Below are positions 8,490 through 17,827 of a stretch of DNA of 64,000 nt, piece by piece (within the stretch, counting starts at the first letter, position 1; each line of letters starts with the position of its first letter). Position numbers and translations under genes: made by a program. The notes beneath the pieces were generated by a model that saw only the letters and a program-made list of their open reading frames with translations, did not search any database and was not told where the DNA came from. The stretch comes from Mesorhizobium zhangyense (GTDB lineage: Bacteria; Pseudomonadota; Alphaproteobacteria; Rhizobiales; Rhizobiaceae): the NCBI RefSeq assembly GCF_011045115.1, contig NZ_JAAKZG010000001.1, forward strand, positions 496,001 through 560,000, in the 5' to 3' direction.

Positions 8490-9467
8490 ATGTCCAAAGC
8501 CATTCGAGTCCATGCCCATGGCGGGCCGGAAGTCCTCACTTATGACGATGCCCCCGCCGGCAAGCCGGGTGCGGGGCAGGTGCTGATCCGGCACACCGCG
8601 ATCGGCCTCAATTTTCTGGATACCTATTACCGCAGCGGCCTCTACCCGGCGCCTGCCGGACTGCCGCTGATACCCGGTGGCGAGGCGGCCGGCGTGGTGC
8701 TGGAAACGGGCGACGGCGTCGAGGGGCTGAAGAAAGGGGACCGTATCGCTTACTCGACCCCCTTCGGCGCTTATTGCGAGGAGCGCGTCATCCCGGCGGA
8801 AAAGCTCGTCAAAATTCCCGACGGGGTGAGCGATGAGCAAGCGGCGGCGATGATGCTGAAGGGCATGACGGCTGAATATCTGCTGCGCCGCACCTTCCCG
8901 GTGAAAGCCGGCGACACGGTACTTTATCACGCTGCCGCCGGCGGCGTCGGCCTCATTTTCGGCCAATGGGCAAAGCATCTCGGCGCCACCGTCATCGGCA
9001 CGGCGGGCTCTGCCGACAAGATCGCTCTGGCCAAGGCAAATGGCTTCGACCACGTTATCAACTACCGCGACGACGACTTTGTCGCGAAGGTTAGGGAAAT
9101 CACCGGCGGCAAGCTCTGCGATGTCGTCTACGATTCGGTCGGCAAGGACACGTTTCCCGGCTCGCTCGACTGCCTGCGTCCGCGCGGCATGTTCGTCAGC
9201 TTCGGCCAGTCGTCAGGGCCGATCCCGCCCTTCAACATGGCGCTGCTCTCGCAGAAGGGCTCGCTCTATGCAACGCGGCCGACGCTGTTCACCTATATTG
9301 CCAAGCGCGAGGATCTTGAAGCGTCCGCAGCAGCCTTGTTCGAGGTGGTTTCGAGCGATGTGGTCGACATCAAGATAAACCAGCGCTACGCGCTGAAGGA
9401 TGCCGCCAAGGCGCATGCCGATCTGGAAGGGCGGCGCACGACGGGCACGAGCATCCTTATCCCCTGA
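8490..9467 (+). CDS. NADPH:quinone oxidoreductase (zinc-less MDR family)
   Basis: The 325-residue protein follows the Qor pattern: N-terminal IRVHAHGGPEVL, GLNFLDTYYRSGLYP, and the nucleotide-binding AAAGGVGLIFGQWAKHLGA motif, then VYDSVGKDTF. The zinc ligands of alcohol dehydrogenases are absent, as expected for quinone reductases. It reduces quinones or enals with NADPH in the cytosol. The ATG at 8490 is chosen because the protein homology begins there; the open frame extends upstream only through the pcs gene in another frame. It is the last gene of the DUF2182-DUF1326-pcs run. Confidence 0.9.
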   Translation: MSKAIRVHAHGGPEVLTYDDAPAGKPGAGQVLIRHTAIGLNFLDTYYRSGLYPAPAGLPLIPGGEAAGVVLETGDGVEGLKKGDRIAYSTPFGAYCEERVIPAEKLVKIPDGVSDEQAAAMMLKGMTAEYLLRRTFPVKAGDTVLYHAAAGGVGLIFGQWAKHLGATVIGTAGSADKIALAKANGFDHVINYRDDDFVAKVREITGGKLCDVVYDSVGKDTFPGSLDCLRPRGMFVSFGQSSGPIPPFNMALLSQKGSLYATRPTLFTYIAKREDLEASAAALFEVVSSDVVDIKINQRYALKDAAKAHADLEGRRTTGTSILIP

Positions 9468-9581
9468 TATCCCCCTGAAATTCTTGAAGCTCTTTCAAGT
9501 TCGGCGCCGCTTTGCGTTGTGCGTCGCACGCGCCTACGATACTCGTGGGAACATAAAAGAATAATCATCAATGGGGGCGTT

Positions 9582-11153
9582 GTGACAGCAACCCTTGAGA
9601 CGCATGGCGCGAACCTGCTCGAGGTGCGCGGCCTGACCAAAATCTTTGGCACGCTGAAGGCGTGTGACGGCATCGACCTGACCGTCGGCAAGGGCGAGAT
9701 TCATGCGCTGCTGGGCGAGAACGGTGCCGGCAAATCGACGCTCGTGAAGATGCTGTTCGGCTCGCTGGAGCCGAATGCCGGCGAAATCCGCTGGAATGGC
9801 GAGCCGGTGCGCATTGCCAACCCGCATGCCGCAAGAAAACTTGGCATCGGCATGGTTTTCCAGCATTTTTCACTGTTCGATGCGCTGACCGCCGCTGAAA
9901 ATATCGCGCTCTCGCTGGACGACGAAACGCCGATCGCCACCATCGCGGCGAAGGCCAAGGCGCTGTCCTACAGCTACGGCCTGCCGCTCGATCCCTATTC
10001 GCTCGTCGGCGACCTTTCCGTCGGCGAACGCCAGCGCATCGAGATCATCCGCTGCTTGCTGCAGACGCCGGAACTCATCATCCTGGACGAGCCAACCTCG
10101 GTGCTGACGCCGCAGGAGGCGGACAAGCTGTTCGAGACGCTGGAGCGGCTGCGCGCCGAGGGCAAGTCGATCCTCTACATTTCGCACCGGCTGGAAGAGG
10201 TCAAACGCATGTGCGATCGCGCCACCGTGCTGCGGCATGGCAAGGTGGTCGGCCATTGCGACCCCCGCAAGGAGACCGCGTCCTCGCTTGCGCGCATGAT
10301 GGTCGGCAGCGAAGTACTGTCGGTCGTCCGCCCGCCGGCTGAGGGCGCGGGCAAGGCGGCAACCCTTCTCGAAATTCGCAATCTGACACGCAAGCCGGCG
10401 ACGCCTTTCTCTATCCCGCTGCGCAACATCAACCTCTCCGTCAAAGCCGGTGAGGTCATCGGTATCGCCGGTGTGGCCGGCAACGGGCAGGGCGAGTTTT
10501 TCGAGGCCGTTTCGGGCGAGGCAACGCAGCCGGACGCGGTCACCGTCCGCATTCGTGACAAGGATGCCGGCCATCTGTCGATTACCGGACGCCGGATGCT
10601 GGGGGCAGCCTTCGTGCCGGAAGAGCGGCTCGGGCACGGTGCCGCACCACGCATGAAGCTTTCCGAAAACCTGTTGCTGTCGCGCTATGCCACAGACCGC
10701 AAGGCCTTCCTCGGCAGCTTCGGGCTGGTGCAGGGCTCCGCGATCGTGAAAGCTGCACAGCGCATCATCGAAGCCATGGATGTCCGCAAGAGCGCGCCCG
10801 ATCCCGAGGCTGCGGCACTGTCCGGCGGCAATCTGCAAAAATTCATCATCGGCCGCGAGCTTGACCGCCAGCCGGCGGTGATGGTCGTCAACCAGCCGAC
10901 CTGGGGCGTCGATGCCGGTGCGGCCGCACGCATTCGCCAGGCCCTGATCGAGCTTGCCCGCAGCGGTTCGGCCGTGCTCGTCATCAGCCAGGATCTCGAC
11001 GAACTGTTCGAAATCTCCGACTCGATCGCCGTCATGCACAATGGCGAATTGTCGAAGCCGCTGCCGATAGCCGAGGCGACGCTTGAGAAGATCGGCTTGT
11101 TGATGGGCGGCGCCGAGCCCGGCCATGTCGAACCAGTGGCGGAGGTGGCGTGA
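9582..11153 (+). CDS. BMP-type nucleoside ABC importer, ATP-binding protein (two NBDs)
   Basis: The protein of about 523 residues is a fused double ATPase of the sugar/nucleoside class. The first NBD is canonical (GENGAGKST, LSVGERQRIEI, LIILDEPTSVL). The second has the degenerate Walker A GVAGNGQGE and signature LSGGNLQKFIIGRE, as in RbsA and NupA/BmpB relatives. The GTG at 9582 is preferred because homology starts just after it and a G-rich site (GGGGGC) precedes it; an ATG at 9519 would add 21 unrelated residues. It heads an operon with two permeases and a BMP-family binding protein, which points to purine nucleoside or related uptake. Confidence 0.9.
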   Translation: MTATLETHGANLLEVRGLTKIFGTLKACDGIDLTVGKGEIHALLGENGAGKSTLVKMLFGSLEPNAGEIRWNGEPVRIANPHAARKLGIGMVFQHFSLFDALTAAENIALSLDDETPIATIAAKAKALSYSYGLPLDPYSLVGDLSVGERQRIEIIRCLLQTPELIILDEPTSVLTPQEADKLFETLERLRAEGKSILYISHRLEEVKRMCDRATVLRHGKVVGHCDPRKETASSLARMMVGSEVLSVVRPPAEGAGKAATLLEIRNLTRKPATPFSIPLRNINLSVKAGEVIGIAGVAGNGQGEFFEAVSGEATQPDAVTVRIRDKDAGHLSITGRRMLGAAFVPEERLGHGAAPRMKLSENLLLSRYATDRKAFLGSFGLVQGSAIVKAAQRIIEAMDVRKSAPDPEAAALSGGNLQKFIIGRELDRQPAVMVVNQPTWGVDAGAAARIRQALIELARSGSAVLVISQDLDELFEISDSIAVMHNGELSKPLPIAEATLEKIGLLMGGAEPGHVEPVAEVA

Positions 11154-12253
11154 TGCGCATCGAACTCGTCAAGCGGCCGCAGCAATCCGCTCTCTACAGT
11201 GCGCTGTCGCCGTTCTTCGCCCTGGCACTGACGCTGATTGCCGGCGCGATCATGTTTTCGCTGCTCGGGAAGAACCCGCTCGATGCGCTCTACTATTATT
11301 TCATCGATCCGCTGCGCGAGATGTGGTCGCTGCATGAACTGGCGGTGAAGGCAGCGCCCCTGATCCTGATCGCGGTGGGGCTTTCCGTCTGCTTCCTGTC
11401 GAACAACTGGAATATCGGTGCCGAGGGCCAGTTCATCATCGGCGCGATGGCCGGCTCGATCCTGCCGGTGATGTACCCCGACTTTCAATCATGGATCGTG
11501 CTACCGCTGATGCTTATCATGAGCATGGTCGGTGGGGCCGCCTATGCGGCGATCCCGGCGCTGCTCAAGACGCGCTTCAACACCAATGAAATCCTGACCA
11601 GCCTGATGCTGGTCTATGTCGCGCAGCTGTTCCTTGACTGGATGGTGCGCGGACCGTGGCGCAATCCCGCCGGCATGAATTTTCCCGAAACGCGCAATTT
11701 TCACGAATATGCCGTCCTGCCGGAAATATGGCCGGACTCCGGCCGGGCCCATTGGGGCTTCGTCTTCGCGCTCGTTGCCGCGCTCCTTGTGTGGTTCATG
11801 CTGTCGAAAACCCTGCGTGGTTTCGAGGTCAAGGTTTTGGGCCAAAGCCCGCGGGCAGGGCGCTTTGCCGGCTTCTCGGCGTCTAAAATGGTGTTCTTCG
11901 CATTCATCGTGTCTGGAGCGCTGGCCGGTCTTGCCGGCATTTCGGAAGTATCCGGCGCAATCGGCCAGCTTCGCCCGACCATCTCGCCGGGTTACGGCTT
12001 TGCCGCGATCATCGTCGCCTTCCTCGGCCGCCTCAACCCGCTTGGCATCGTTGCGGCTGGACTGGTGCTGGCGCTATCCTATCTCGGCGGCGAGGCGGCG
12101 CAGATTTCGATCGGCGTTTCCGACAAGGTCGTCCGCGCTTTCCAGGGCATGCTGCTGTTCTTCGTGCTCGGCTGCGACACGCTTATCCATTATCGCATCC
12201 GCCTCGTTCGTACGGCGCTGAGCAAGGCGGAGGTTTCCCATGGGAATGCTTGA
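11153..12253 (+). CDS. BMP-type ABC importer, permease subunit 1
   Basis: The 366-residue inner-membrane permease of the BPD_transp_2 (BmpC/YufP) type has about ten hydrophobic segments and the NWNIGAEGQFIIGAMAG motif near residue 85. A conserved coupling region follows (GVSDKVVRAFQGMLLFFVLGCD near the C-terminus). The ATG at 11153 overlaps the ATPase TGA by 1 nt and is spaced about 5 nt from GGAGG; a GTG one codon earlier is too close to that site. Works with the adjacent permease, ATPase and binding protein. Confidence 0.9.
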   Translation: MRIELVKRPQQSALYSALSPFFALALTLIAGAIMFSLLGKNPLDALYYYFIDPLREMWSLHELAVKAAPLILIAVGLSVCFLSNNWNIGAEGQFIIGAMAGSILPVMYPDFQSWIVLPLMLIMSMVGGAAYAAIPALLKTRFNTNEILTSLMLVYVAQLFLDWMVRGPWRNPAGMNFPETRNFHEYAVLPEIWPDSGRAHWGFVFALVAALLVWFMLSKTLRGFEVKVLGQSPRAGRFAGFSASKMVFFAFIVSGALAGLAGISEVSGAIGQLRPTISPGYGFAAIIVAFLGRLNPLGIVAAGLVLALSYLGGEAAQISIGVSDKVVRAFQGMLLFFVLGCDTLIHYRIRLVRTALSKAEVSHGNA

Positions 12254-13160
12254 AGCCATCCTGATCACCATCGCGACGGCTGCAACGCCGCTGCTGATCG
12301 CGGCAGTTGGAGAACTGGTCGTCGAGCGCTCCGGCGTGCTTAATCTCGGCGTCGAAGGCATGATGGTGATGGGCGCCGTTACCGGCTTCGCCGCCGCCCT
12401 GGCGACTGGCTCGCCATGGCTCGGCTTTCTGGCGGCGATCGTCGTCGGCGCCTTGTTCTCGCTGCTGTTTGCTTTCCTGACGCTGACGCTGGTCACCAAT
12501 CAGGTCGCGACCGGCCTGGCGCTGACGCTGCTGGGGCTTGGGCTTTCGGGCATGCTCGGCGAAGGCTTTGTCGGCTTTCCCGGCGTAAAGCTCGCCAATG
12601 TCTACATTCCGGTGCTGACCGATATTCCGCTCGTCGGAAAGCTGTTCTTCGGTCAGGACCCGATCTTCTATTTGTCGATCCTGCTCACCGCCGGCGTTGC
12701 CTATTTTCTCTTCCGCACCCGTGCCGGGCTGACCTTGCGTTCGGTTGGCGACAACCATGCGTCCGCCCATGCGCTCGGTATCAATGTCGTCCTGATCCGT
12801 TATCTCGCGGTGATGTTCGGCGGCGCCTGCGCGGGTCTTGCCGGCGGCTATCTCTCGATCGTCTATACACCGCAATGGGTGGAGAACATGACGGCGGGGC
12901 GGGGCTGGATCGCGCTGGCGCTGGTGGTCTTCGCCTCCTGGCGGCCATGGCGGGTGCTGGCGGGCGCCTATCTGTTCGGCGCGGTTACGATCGGCCAGCT
13001 CCACGCGCAAGCCTTGGGGATAGGTGTCCCTTCGCAGCTACTTTCTTCGCTTCCCTATCTGGCAACCATCGTCGTTCTTGTTCTAATCTCACGGAACCGG
13101 CGGCTGACGATGGTAAACACACCGGCTTCTTTGGGGCGGCCGTTTGTGCCTGATCGCTAA
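12240..13160 (+). CDS. BMP-type ABC importer, permease subunit 2
   Basis: The 306-residue permease of the YufQ/BmpD type shows GELVVERSGVLNLGVEGMMVMGA near the N-terminus, GLALTLLGLGLSG, and GGYLSIVYTPQW. It overlaps the upstream permease gene by 14 nt. The pair forms the heterodimeric membrane channel of the importer. The substrate is inferred as a nucleoside from the BMP-type binding protein downstream, not from the permease itself. Confidence 0.9.
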   Translation: MGMLEAILITIATAATPLLIAAVGELVVERSGVLNLGVEGMMVMGAVTGFAAALATGSPWLGFLAAIVVGALFSLLFAFLTLTLVTNQVATGLALTLLGLGLSGMLGEGFVGFPGVKLANVYIPVLTDIPLVGKLFFGQDPIFYLSILLTAGVAYFLFRTRAGLTLRSVGDNHASAHALGINVVLIRYLAVMFGGACAGLAGGYLSIVYTPQWVENMTAGRGWIALALVVFASWRPWRVLAGAYLFGAVTIGQLHAQALGIGVPSQLLSSLPYLATIVVLVLISRNRRLTMVNTPASLGRPFVPDR

Positions 13161-13208
13161 CTATAAAAAACGGGTATTGCCCCAGGCAACCTTAAGAGGA
13201 TGAACTCA

Positions 13209-14279
13209 ATGAAGAAAACCATTCTGTCGATCGCCGCGGCAGCCGCAGTGCTGTCGTTTGGCACCATGGCAGCGGAAGCCAAGACCAAGGCCTGCTTTAT
13301 CTATGTCGGGCCGATCGGGGACTTCGGCTGGTCCTATCAGCATCACCAGGGCGTCCTGCAGGCGGAGAAGGAACTGGGCGACCAGCTCGAAACCGCTTAC
13401 CTTGAAAGCGTGCCGGAAGGCGCCGATGCTGAGCGGGCCATCGAACGTTTCGCGCGCTCGGGCTGCAACATCATCTTCACGACCTCGTTCGGCTACATGG
13501 ATGCGACCAACAAGGTCGCGGGCAAATTCCCTGACGTGAAGTTCGAGCACGCCACCGGCTACAAGCGTGAGCACCCGAACGTCTCGACCTACAATTCGAA
13601 GTTCCATGAAGGCCGCTACGTGCAGGGCGTGATCGCCGCCAAGATGTCCAAGGCTGGCGTCGCCGGCTACATCGCCTCGTTCCCGATCCCGGAAGTGGTG
13701 CTCGGCATCAACGCCTTCATGCTCGGCGCGCAGTCGGTCAATCCCGATTTCAAGGTCAAGGTCGTATGGGCCAACACCTGGTTCGATCCCGGCAAGGAAG
13801 CCGACGCTGCCAAGGCGCTGATCGACCAGGGCGCGGACATCATCACGCAGCATACCGATTCGACCGCGCCGATGCAGGTTGCCGCCGAACGCGGCATCAA
13901 GGCCTTCGGCCAGGCGTCCGACATGATCGCCTTCGGCAAGGACACGCAGCTGACCTCGATCGTCGACGACTGGGGTCCGTACTACATTCATCAGATCAAG
14001 TCGGTCATCGACGGCACCTGGAAGCAGCAGGACGTGTGGGACGGCATGAAGGAAGGCAACGTCGTCATGGCGCCCTACACCAACATGCCCGACGACGTGA
14101 AGAAGCTGGCCGAAGAGACCGAAGCCAAGATCAAGTCCGGCGAGTTCAACCCCTACACCGGCCCGATCACCAAGCAGGACGGCACCGAGTGGCTGAAGGC
14201 TGGCGAAGTTGCCGACAACGGCACGCTTCTCGGCTTGAACTTCTACGTCAAGGGCGTGGACGACAAGCTGCCGCAATAA
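13209..14279 (+). CDS. BMP-family ABC importer substrate-binding protein
   Basis: The protein of about 356 residues has a signal peptide (MKKTILSIAAAAAVLSFG... cleaving near AEA) and the BMP fold: KACFIYVGPIGDFGWSYQHHQG at the mature N-terminus, FTTSFGYMDAT, HATGYK, and the STAPMQVAAERG segment. BMP family proteins (PnrA, Med, BmpA) bind purine nucleosides. The second ATG at 13209 is chosen because AAGAGG ends directly before the first ATG at 13200 and is well spaced from the second. It is the last gene of the importer operon and is followed by a clear terminator. Confidence 0.91.
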   Translation: MKKTILSIAAAAAVLSFGTMAAEAKTKACFIYVGPIGDFGWSYQHHQGVLQAEKELGDQLETAYLESVPEGADAERAIERFARSGCNIIFTTSFGYMDATNKVAGKFPDVKFEHATGYKREHPNVSTYNSKFHEGRYVQGVIAAKMSKAGVAGYIASFPIPEVVLGINAFMLGAQSVNPDFKVKVVWANTWFDPGKEADAAKALIDQGADIITQHTDSTAPMQVAAERGIKAFGQASDMIAFGKDTQLTSIVDDWGPYYIHQIKSVIDGTWKQQDVWDGMKEGNVVMAPYTNMPDDVKKLAEETEAKIKSGEFNPYTGPITKQDGTEWLKAGEVADNGTLLGLNFYVKGVDDKLPQ

Positions 14280-14305
14280 TAGCGCAAGCCGATATCGGGT
14301 AAGGG

Positions 14306-14329
14306 AAGGGCGCCTCGCGGCGCCCTTTT
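14306..14329 (+). terminator. Intrinsic terminator of the first BMP importer operon
   Basis: GGGCGCC (14308-14314) pairs with GGCGCCC (14319-14325) around a TCGC tetraloop, followed by TTTT. It lies 27 nt after the binding-protein stop. Upstream A residues extend the stem against the T-run. Confidence 0.85.
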
Positions 14330-14359
14330 CATTTCAAGACTTGAGAAACCGACGACGTC

Positions 14360-15673
14360 TCAGACGGCCGAGCCGTAGAGATCATAGGCGTCGGCGCTGT
14401 CGACTTTGACCGTGACGATATCGCCGGCGCGCAGCGGGCGGCGGGACTGGATGTGAACCGAGCCGTCGATCTCCGGCGCGTCATATTTGGTCCGACCCTT
14501 GGCCGACGTGCCGTTGGCTTCATCGATGATGACGGGCAGGCGCTTGCCGACCTTCTTCTGCAACTGGGTTGCCGAAATCTTCTGCTGGCGCTGCATGAAG
14601 CGGTGCCAGCGCGCGTCCTTGACCTCTTCCGGCACCTGTTCCAGGCCAAGGTCGTTGGAGCGTGCGCCTTTGACCGGCTCATATTTGAAGCAGCCGGCGC
14701 GGTCGATCTTGGCTTCGTCGAGCCAGTCGAGCAGCATCTCGAAATCCTCGTCCGTCTCGCCGGGAAAGCCGACTATGAAGGTCGAGCGCACGGCAAGATC
14801 GGGGCAGACCTCGCGCCAGCCGCGGATGCGGTCGAGCGTCTTTTCGCCATGGGCAGGCCGACGCATGTTCTTCAGCACCTGCGGCGAGGCGTGCTGGAAG
14901 GGAATGTCGAGATAGGGAAGGATTTTGCCGTCCGCCATCAGCGGAATGACGTCGGCGACATGCGGGTAGGGGTAGACGTAATGCATGCGCACCCAGATGC
15001 CCATCTCGCCAAGCTCCTTCGACAAGTCGAGGAATTTGGCGCGGACCTCGCGATCCTGGAAGGTGCTGGTCTGGTATTTGATGTCGATGCCGTAGGCGCT
15101 CGTATCCTGCGAGATAACCAGGATTTCCTTGACGCCTGCCTTGGCCAGCTTCTCGGCTTCGCGCAGCACGTCGGCGGCCGGCCTGGAGACCAGATCGCCG
15201 CGGAGGTCGGGGATAATGCAGAAGGTACAGCGATTGTTGCAGCCTTCGGAAATCTTCAGATAGGCATAATGGCGAGGTGTCAGCTTCACGCCTTGCGGCG
15301 GCAGCAGATCGACATACGGGTCATGCGCCGGCGGGGCTGCCTCGTGCACGGCGGCCATGACGCTCTCATAGGCCTGCGGCCCGGTGATGGCGAGCACGTT
15401 CGGGTGTTTTTCGCGGATCAATTCGGGGGTCGCGCCCATGCAGCCGGTGACGATGACCTTGCCGTTTTCCTTCAATGCGGTGCCGATGGCGTCGAGCGAC
15501 TCGGTGCGCGCGGAATCGAGGAAGCCGCAGGTGTTGACGACGACCAGATCGGCGCCGTCATGCTTGCGCGATATCTCATAGCCCTCGGCGCGAAGCCTGG
15601 TGAGGATGCGCTCAGAGTCCACGAGAGCTTTCGGACATCCAAGGCTGACAAAACTGACGCGAGGGGCTGACAT
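14360..15673 (-). CDS. rimO: Ribosomal protein S12 methylthiotransferase RimO
   Basis: The 437-residue radical-SAM enzyme adds a methylthio group to an aspartate of ribosomal protein S12. It has the N-terminal UPF0004 domain with cluster cysteines at 13 (SLGCPK), 49 (NTCGF) and 78 (TGCMG), and the radical-SAM CNNRCTFC motif (Cys145, Cys149, Cys152). The C-terminal TRAM domain ends [24 protein letters not shown] distinguishes RimO from MiaB. The ATG at 15673 gives the family N-terminus ([12 protein letters not shown]); an upstream ATG at 15730 adds unrelated residues. Confidence 0.95.
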   Translation of the reverse strand: MSAPRVSFVSLGCPKALVDSERILTRLRAEGYEISRKHDGADLVVVNTCGFLDSARTESLDAIGTALKENGKVIVTGCMGATPELIREKHPNVLAITGPQAYESVMAAVHEAAPPAHDPYVDLLPPQGVKLTPRHYAYLKISEGCNNRCTFCIIPDLRGDLVSRPAADVLREAEKLAKAGVKEILVISQDTSAYGIDIKYQTSTFQDREVRAKFLDLSKELGEMGIWVRMHYVYPYPHVADVIPLMADGKILPYLDIPFQHASPQVLKNMRRPAHGEKTLDRIRGWREVCPDLAVRSTFIVGFPGETDEDFEMLLDWLDEAKIDRAGCFKYEPVKGARSNDLGLEQVPEEVKDARWHRFMQRQQKISATQLQKKVGKRLPVIIDEANGTSAKGRTKYDAPEIDGSVHIQSRRPLRAGDIVTVKVDSADAYDLYGSAV

Positions 15674-15866
15674 AGGTAAATTTCCGACTTCTGCAGCATA
15701 GCCATCGTGGGGCAGGCCCGTGGCAATCATGCTGAAACGACAAAAGAGCCTGCACCGACCGCCTCCGGCAGGATCAGGCTCACAAGTTGCGGCGCAATAT
15801 CACAGTTTTTGCCGATTGGATATCGGCGTCATGCGACGCCGATATCATCTGCGGTCCTCGCTGCCG

Positions 15867-16523
15867 TTACAGCGGATCCGGCAGGAGAGGCGCCACTTCC
15901 ATATAGCCGCGATAGATCATGTCCACCGCCACATAGAAAATGATCGCAAGGCCGATATAGGCAATCCACGGATAGCGATGCAGCACTCTGGCGATGAAGC
16001 TGGCGGCAAGGCCCATCAACGCAATGGAGAGCACCAGGCCGATGATGAGGACGGTGAAATGATCGCGCGCGGCACCTGCAACGGCCAGAACGTTGTCCAG
16101 CGACATGGAAACGTCGGCGATTACGATCTGGATCGCTGCCTGCATCAAGGTCTTGCGCGGCGCGCCCTTGGCAACCGAGCCATCCGCGTTGAGATCGGAA
16201 TTGGATAGCGCTTCGTTGGCCGCGTCGCTTTCGGCATGCGATGTGCGCAACTCGCGCCACATTTTCCAGCACACCCACAGCAAGAGAATGCCGCCTGCCA
16301 GCAGAAGCCCGACAATGGCCAGGAGTTTCACCGTGATGGCCGCAAAACCGATGCGAAGGACGGTTGCGGCGATGACACCGATCAGGATCGCTTTTTTCCG
16401 CTGTTCGGCGGGCAATCCTGCGGCCGCAAGGCCAATGACGATGGCGTTGTCGCCGGCAAGCACGAGATCGATGGCAATGACCTGCAACAGGGCAGCAAAA
16501 CCCGCGGCCGTGAAAATTTCCAT
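15867..16523 (-). CDS. TerC-family (YjbE-type) integral membrane protein
   Basis: The 218-residue protein has about seven membrane segments and the TerC acid-rich membrane motifs: DLVLAGDNAIVIGLAA near residue 20 and VIADVSMSLDNVLAVAGA in the second half. It matches the YjbE (Bacillus) branch, whose members are linked to metal handling such as manganese or calcium efflux; tellurite resistance itself should not be assumed. A charged loop near residues 95-125 separates the halves. The 194-nt gap between it and rimO holds no gene. I looked for a yybP-ykoY-type manganese element upstream and did not see one. Confidence 0.87.
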   Translation of the reverse strand: MEIFTAAGFAALLQVIAIDLVLAGDNAIVIGLAAAGLPAEQRKKAILIGVIAATVLRIGFAAITVKLLAIVGLLLAGGILLLWVCWKMWRELRTSHAESDAANEALSNSDLNADGSVAKGAPRKTLMQAAIQIVIADVSMSLDNVLAVAGAARDHFTVLIIGLVLSIALMGLAASFIARVLHRYPWIAYIGLAIIFYVAVDMIYRGYMEVAPLLPDPL

Positions 16524-16626
16524 CCGTCGGCGCCTTTCGCTTATGAGCTTTGGTGAAGCACGCCCCTAGCGTGTGTAACCCTTATGCGTCAAGGGCTCAA
16601 CGGCCAAGGCCACATGAGCAGGCCAG

Positions 16627-16716
16627 TGGCGGAGGGAGTGGGATTCGAACCCACGGTGAGCTTGCACCCACGCCGGTTTTCAAGACCGGTGCCTTAAACC
16701 GCTCGGCCATCCCTCC
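16627..16716 (-). tRNA. tRNA-Ser (anticodon UGA)
   Basis: Reading 16716 down to 16627 gives a 90-nt tRNA. The acceptor is GGAGGGA, the D arm contains GCCGAGCGGTTTAAGG, and the anticodon arm is CCGGTCT-TGA-AAACCGG. A long class-II variable arm and the T arm GTGGGTTCGAATCCCAC follow, then the acceptor complement TCCCTCC, discriminator G and an encoded CCA. The long variable arm and the UGA anticodon identify serine. It lies upstream of the TerC gene on the same strand. Confidence 0.96.
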
Positions 16717-16888
16717 AAACCGTTGAAACCATTGCAATTTTCTCGACCCAATTCGAGGGAGAGATGCTTGCAATCCAGTTTGCAACTATACGGTCAGGCG
16801 GGCTTGCTTATAGCCTTCTTTGGCGTGCCGTCAACTTTCCTGTCAGCGTATTTCAGCGGCAGGCAGCCTCTGTTCCTCGGCGATATGT

Positions 16889-17812
16889 CTATTGCTTGTC
16901 TTGTCGCAAATAGACCCTGCCAAGGAAGGCGGGCTCGCCGGAGCGCCGGCCGCTCATTGAGCCTGCCACCAGCACGACAAGCGTCAGCACGTACGGTAAC
17001 GTCATCATGAGATAGACGGGAACGTCGGCACCTATGGCCTGCAGCCTGGGCACCAGAGCATCCGCACTTCCGAACAGAAGTGCGCCCCAGAGAGCCCGCG
17101 CCGCATTCCAGCGCGAGAAGATGACGAGCGCGACCGCGATCCAGCCGCGCGAGGCGACCATTCCCTCCACCCAGACATGGCTTGTGGCAACCGAGAGATA
17201 GGCTCCGGCAAGACCGCAAAGCAGCCCGGACGCCAAGACAGCCCCGAACTGAACCAGTTGCACGTCGATACCCGCGACGTCTGCCGCGGCAGGATTTTCC
17301 CCGACGGACCGCAGCCTGAGACCATGTCGGCTCTTGGAAATCCACCACCAGAGCGCGCCGACCAGGATCGGCAGCGCCAGTGTCACCGGGTCCTGCACAG
17401 CGAGAATGCGGCCGAATGCCGAACTGCGATCTATCCCGAAGAGGTCGCCGAGGTTGGGAATCCCGGGGAAGGTCTTCTGCACATAGGGGCGCCCCACGAC
17501 ACCGGTAATGCCCAGCCCGATCGCGACGACGGCGAGGCCGGCGAGCGTATGATTGGCGCGCAAGGCGACCGTCGATATTCCGAACAGCAGCGCGAGAGCC
17601 ATCGCCGCCGCTGAACCGGCGGCTAGGCCAAACCAGGGATCAGCTCCGGAAAGTACAGTCACCGCGCCGGTCATCGCGCCGACCGCCATCAACCCTTCCG
17701 CTCCGAGATTGAGAACACCGGCTTTTTCGCAGATGATGAGGCCGAGGCTCGCCAGCAGCAGCGGCGTCGCATAGCTCGGAATGATGGCGATCCAGCCGAT
17801 CAGAAAATCCAT
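16889..17812 (-). CDS. Second BMP-type ABC importer, permease subunit 2
   Basis: The 307-residue permease of the YufQ/BmpD type has ICEKAGVLNLGAEGLMAVGAMTG near the N-terminus, about nine membrane segments, and GAYLSVATSHVWVEGM. It is the last gene of the minus-strand importer operon, 15 nt after the other permease. It is clearly diverged from the copy at 12240-13160 (different motif context and C-terminus), so the two importers are not a recent duplication. Confidence 0.9.
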   Translation of the reverse strand: MDFLIGWIAIIPSYATPLLLASLGLIICEKAGVLNLGAEGLMAVGAMTGAVTVLSGADPWFGLAAGSAAAMALALLFGISTVALRANHTLAGLAVVAIGLGITGVVGRPYVQKTFPGIPNLGDLFGIDRSSAFGRILAVQDPVTLALPILVGALWWWISKSRHGLRLRSVGENPAAADVAGIDVQLVQFGAVLASGLLCGLAGAYLSVATSHVWVEGMVASRGWIAVALVIFSRWNAARALWGALLFGSADALVPRLQAIGADVPVYLMMTLPYVLTLVVLVAGSMSGRRSGEPAFLGRVYLRQDKQ

Positions 17813-17827
17813 GCGACCATCTCTTCC

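Noticed and set aside
9478-9500. Hairpin CTTGAA...TTCAAG after the quinone oxidoreductase gene as terminator
   Set aside because: Short AT-rich stem with no T-run.
9870-11126. 418-residue minus-strand frame opposite the importer ATPase
   Set aside because: Antisense shadow; the plus-strand product has Walker and signature motifs.
13206-14276. 356-residue minus-strand frame opposite the first BMP binding protein
   Set aside because: Antisense shadow with no ribosome site or recognisable domain.
16524-16626. Possible yybP-ykoY manganese riboswitch before the TerC gene
   Set aside because: The conserved loop sequences were not found; the gap is short and follows a tRNA.
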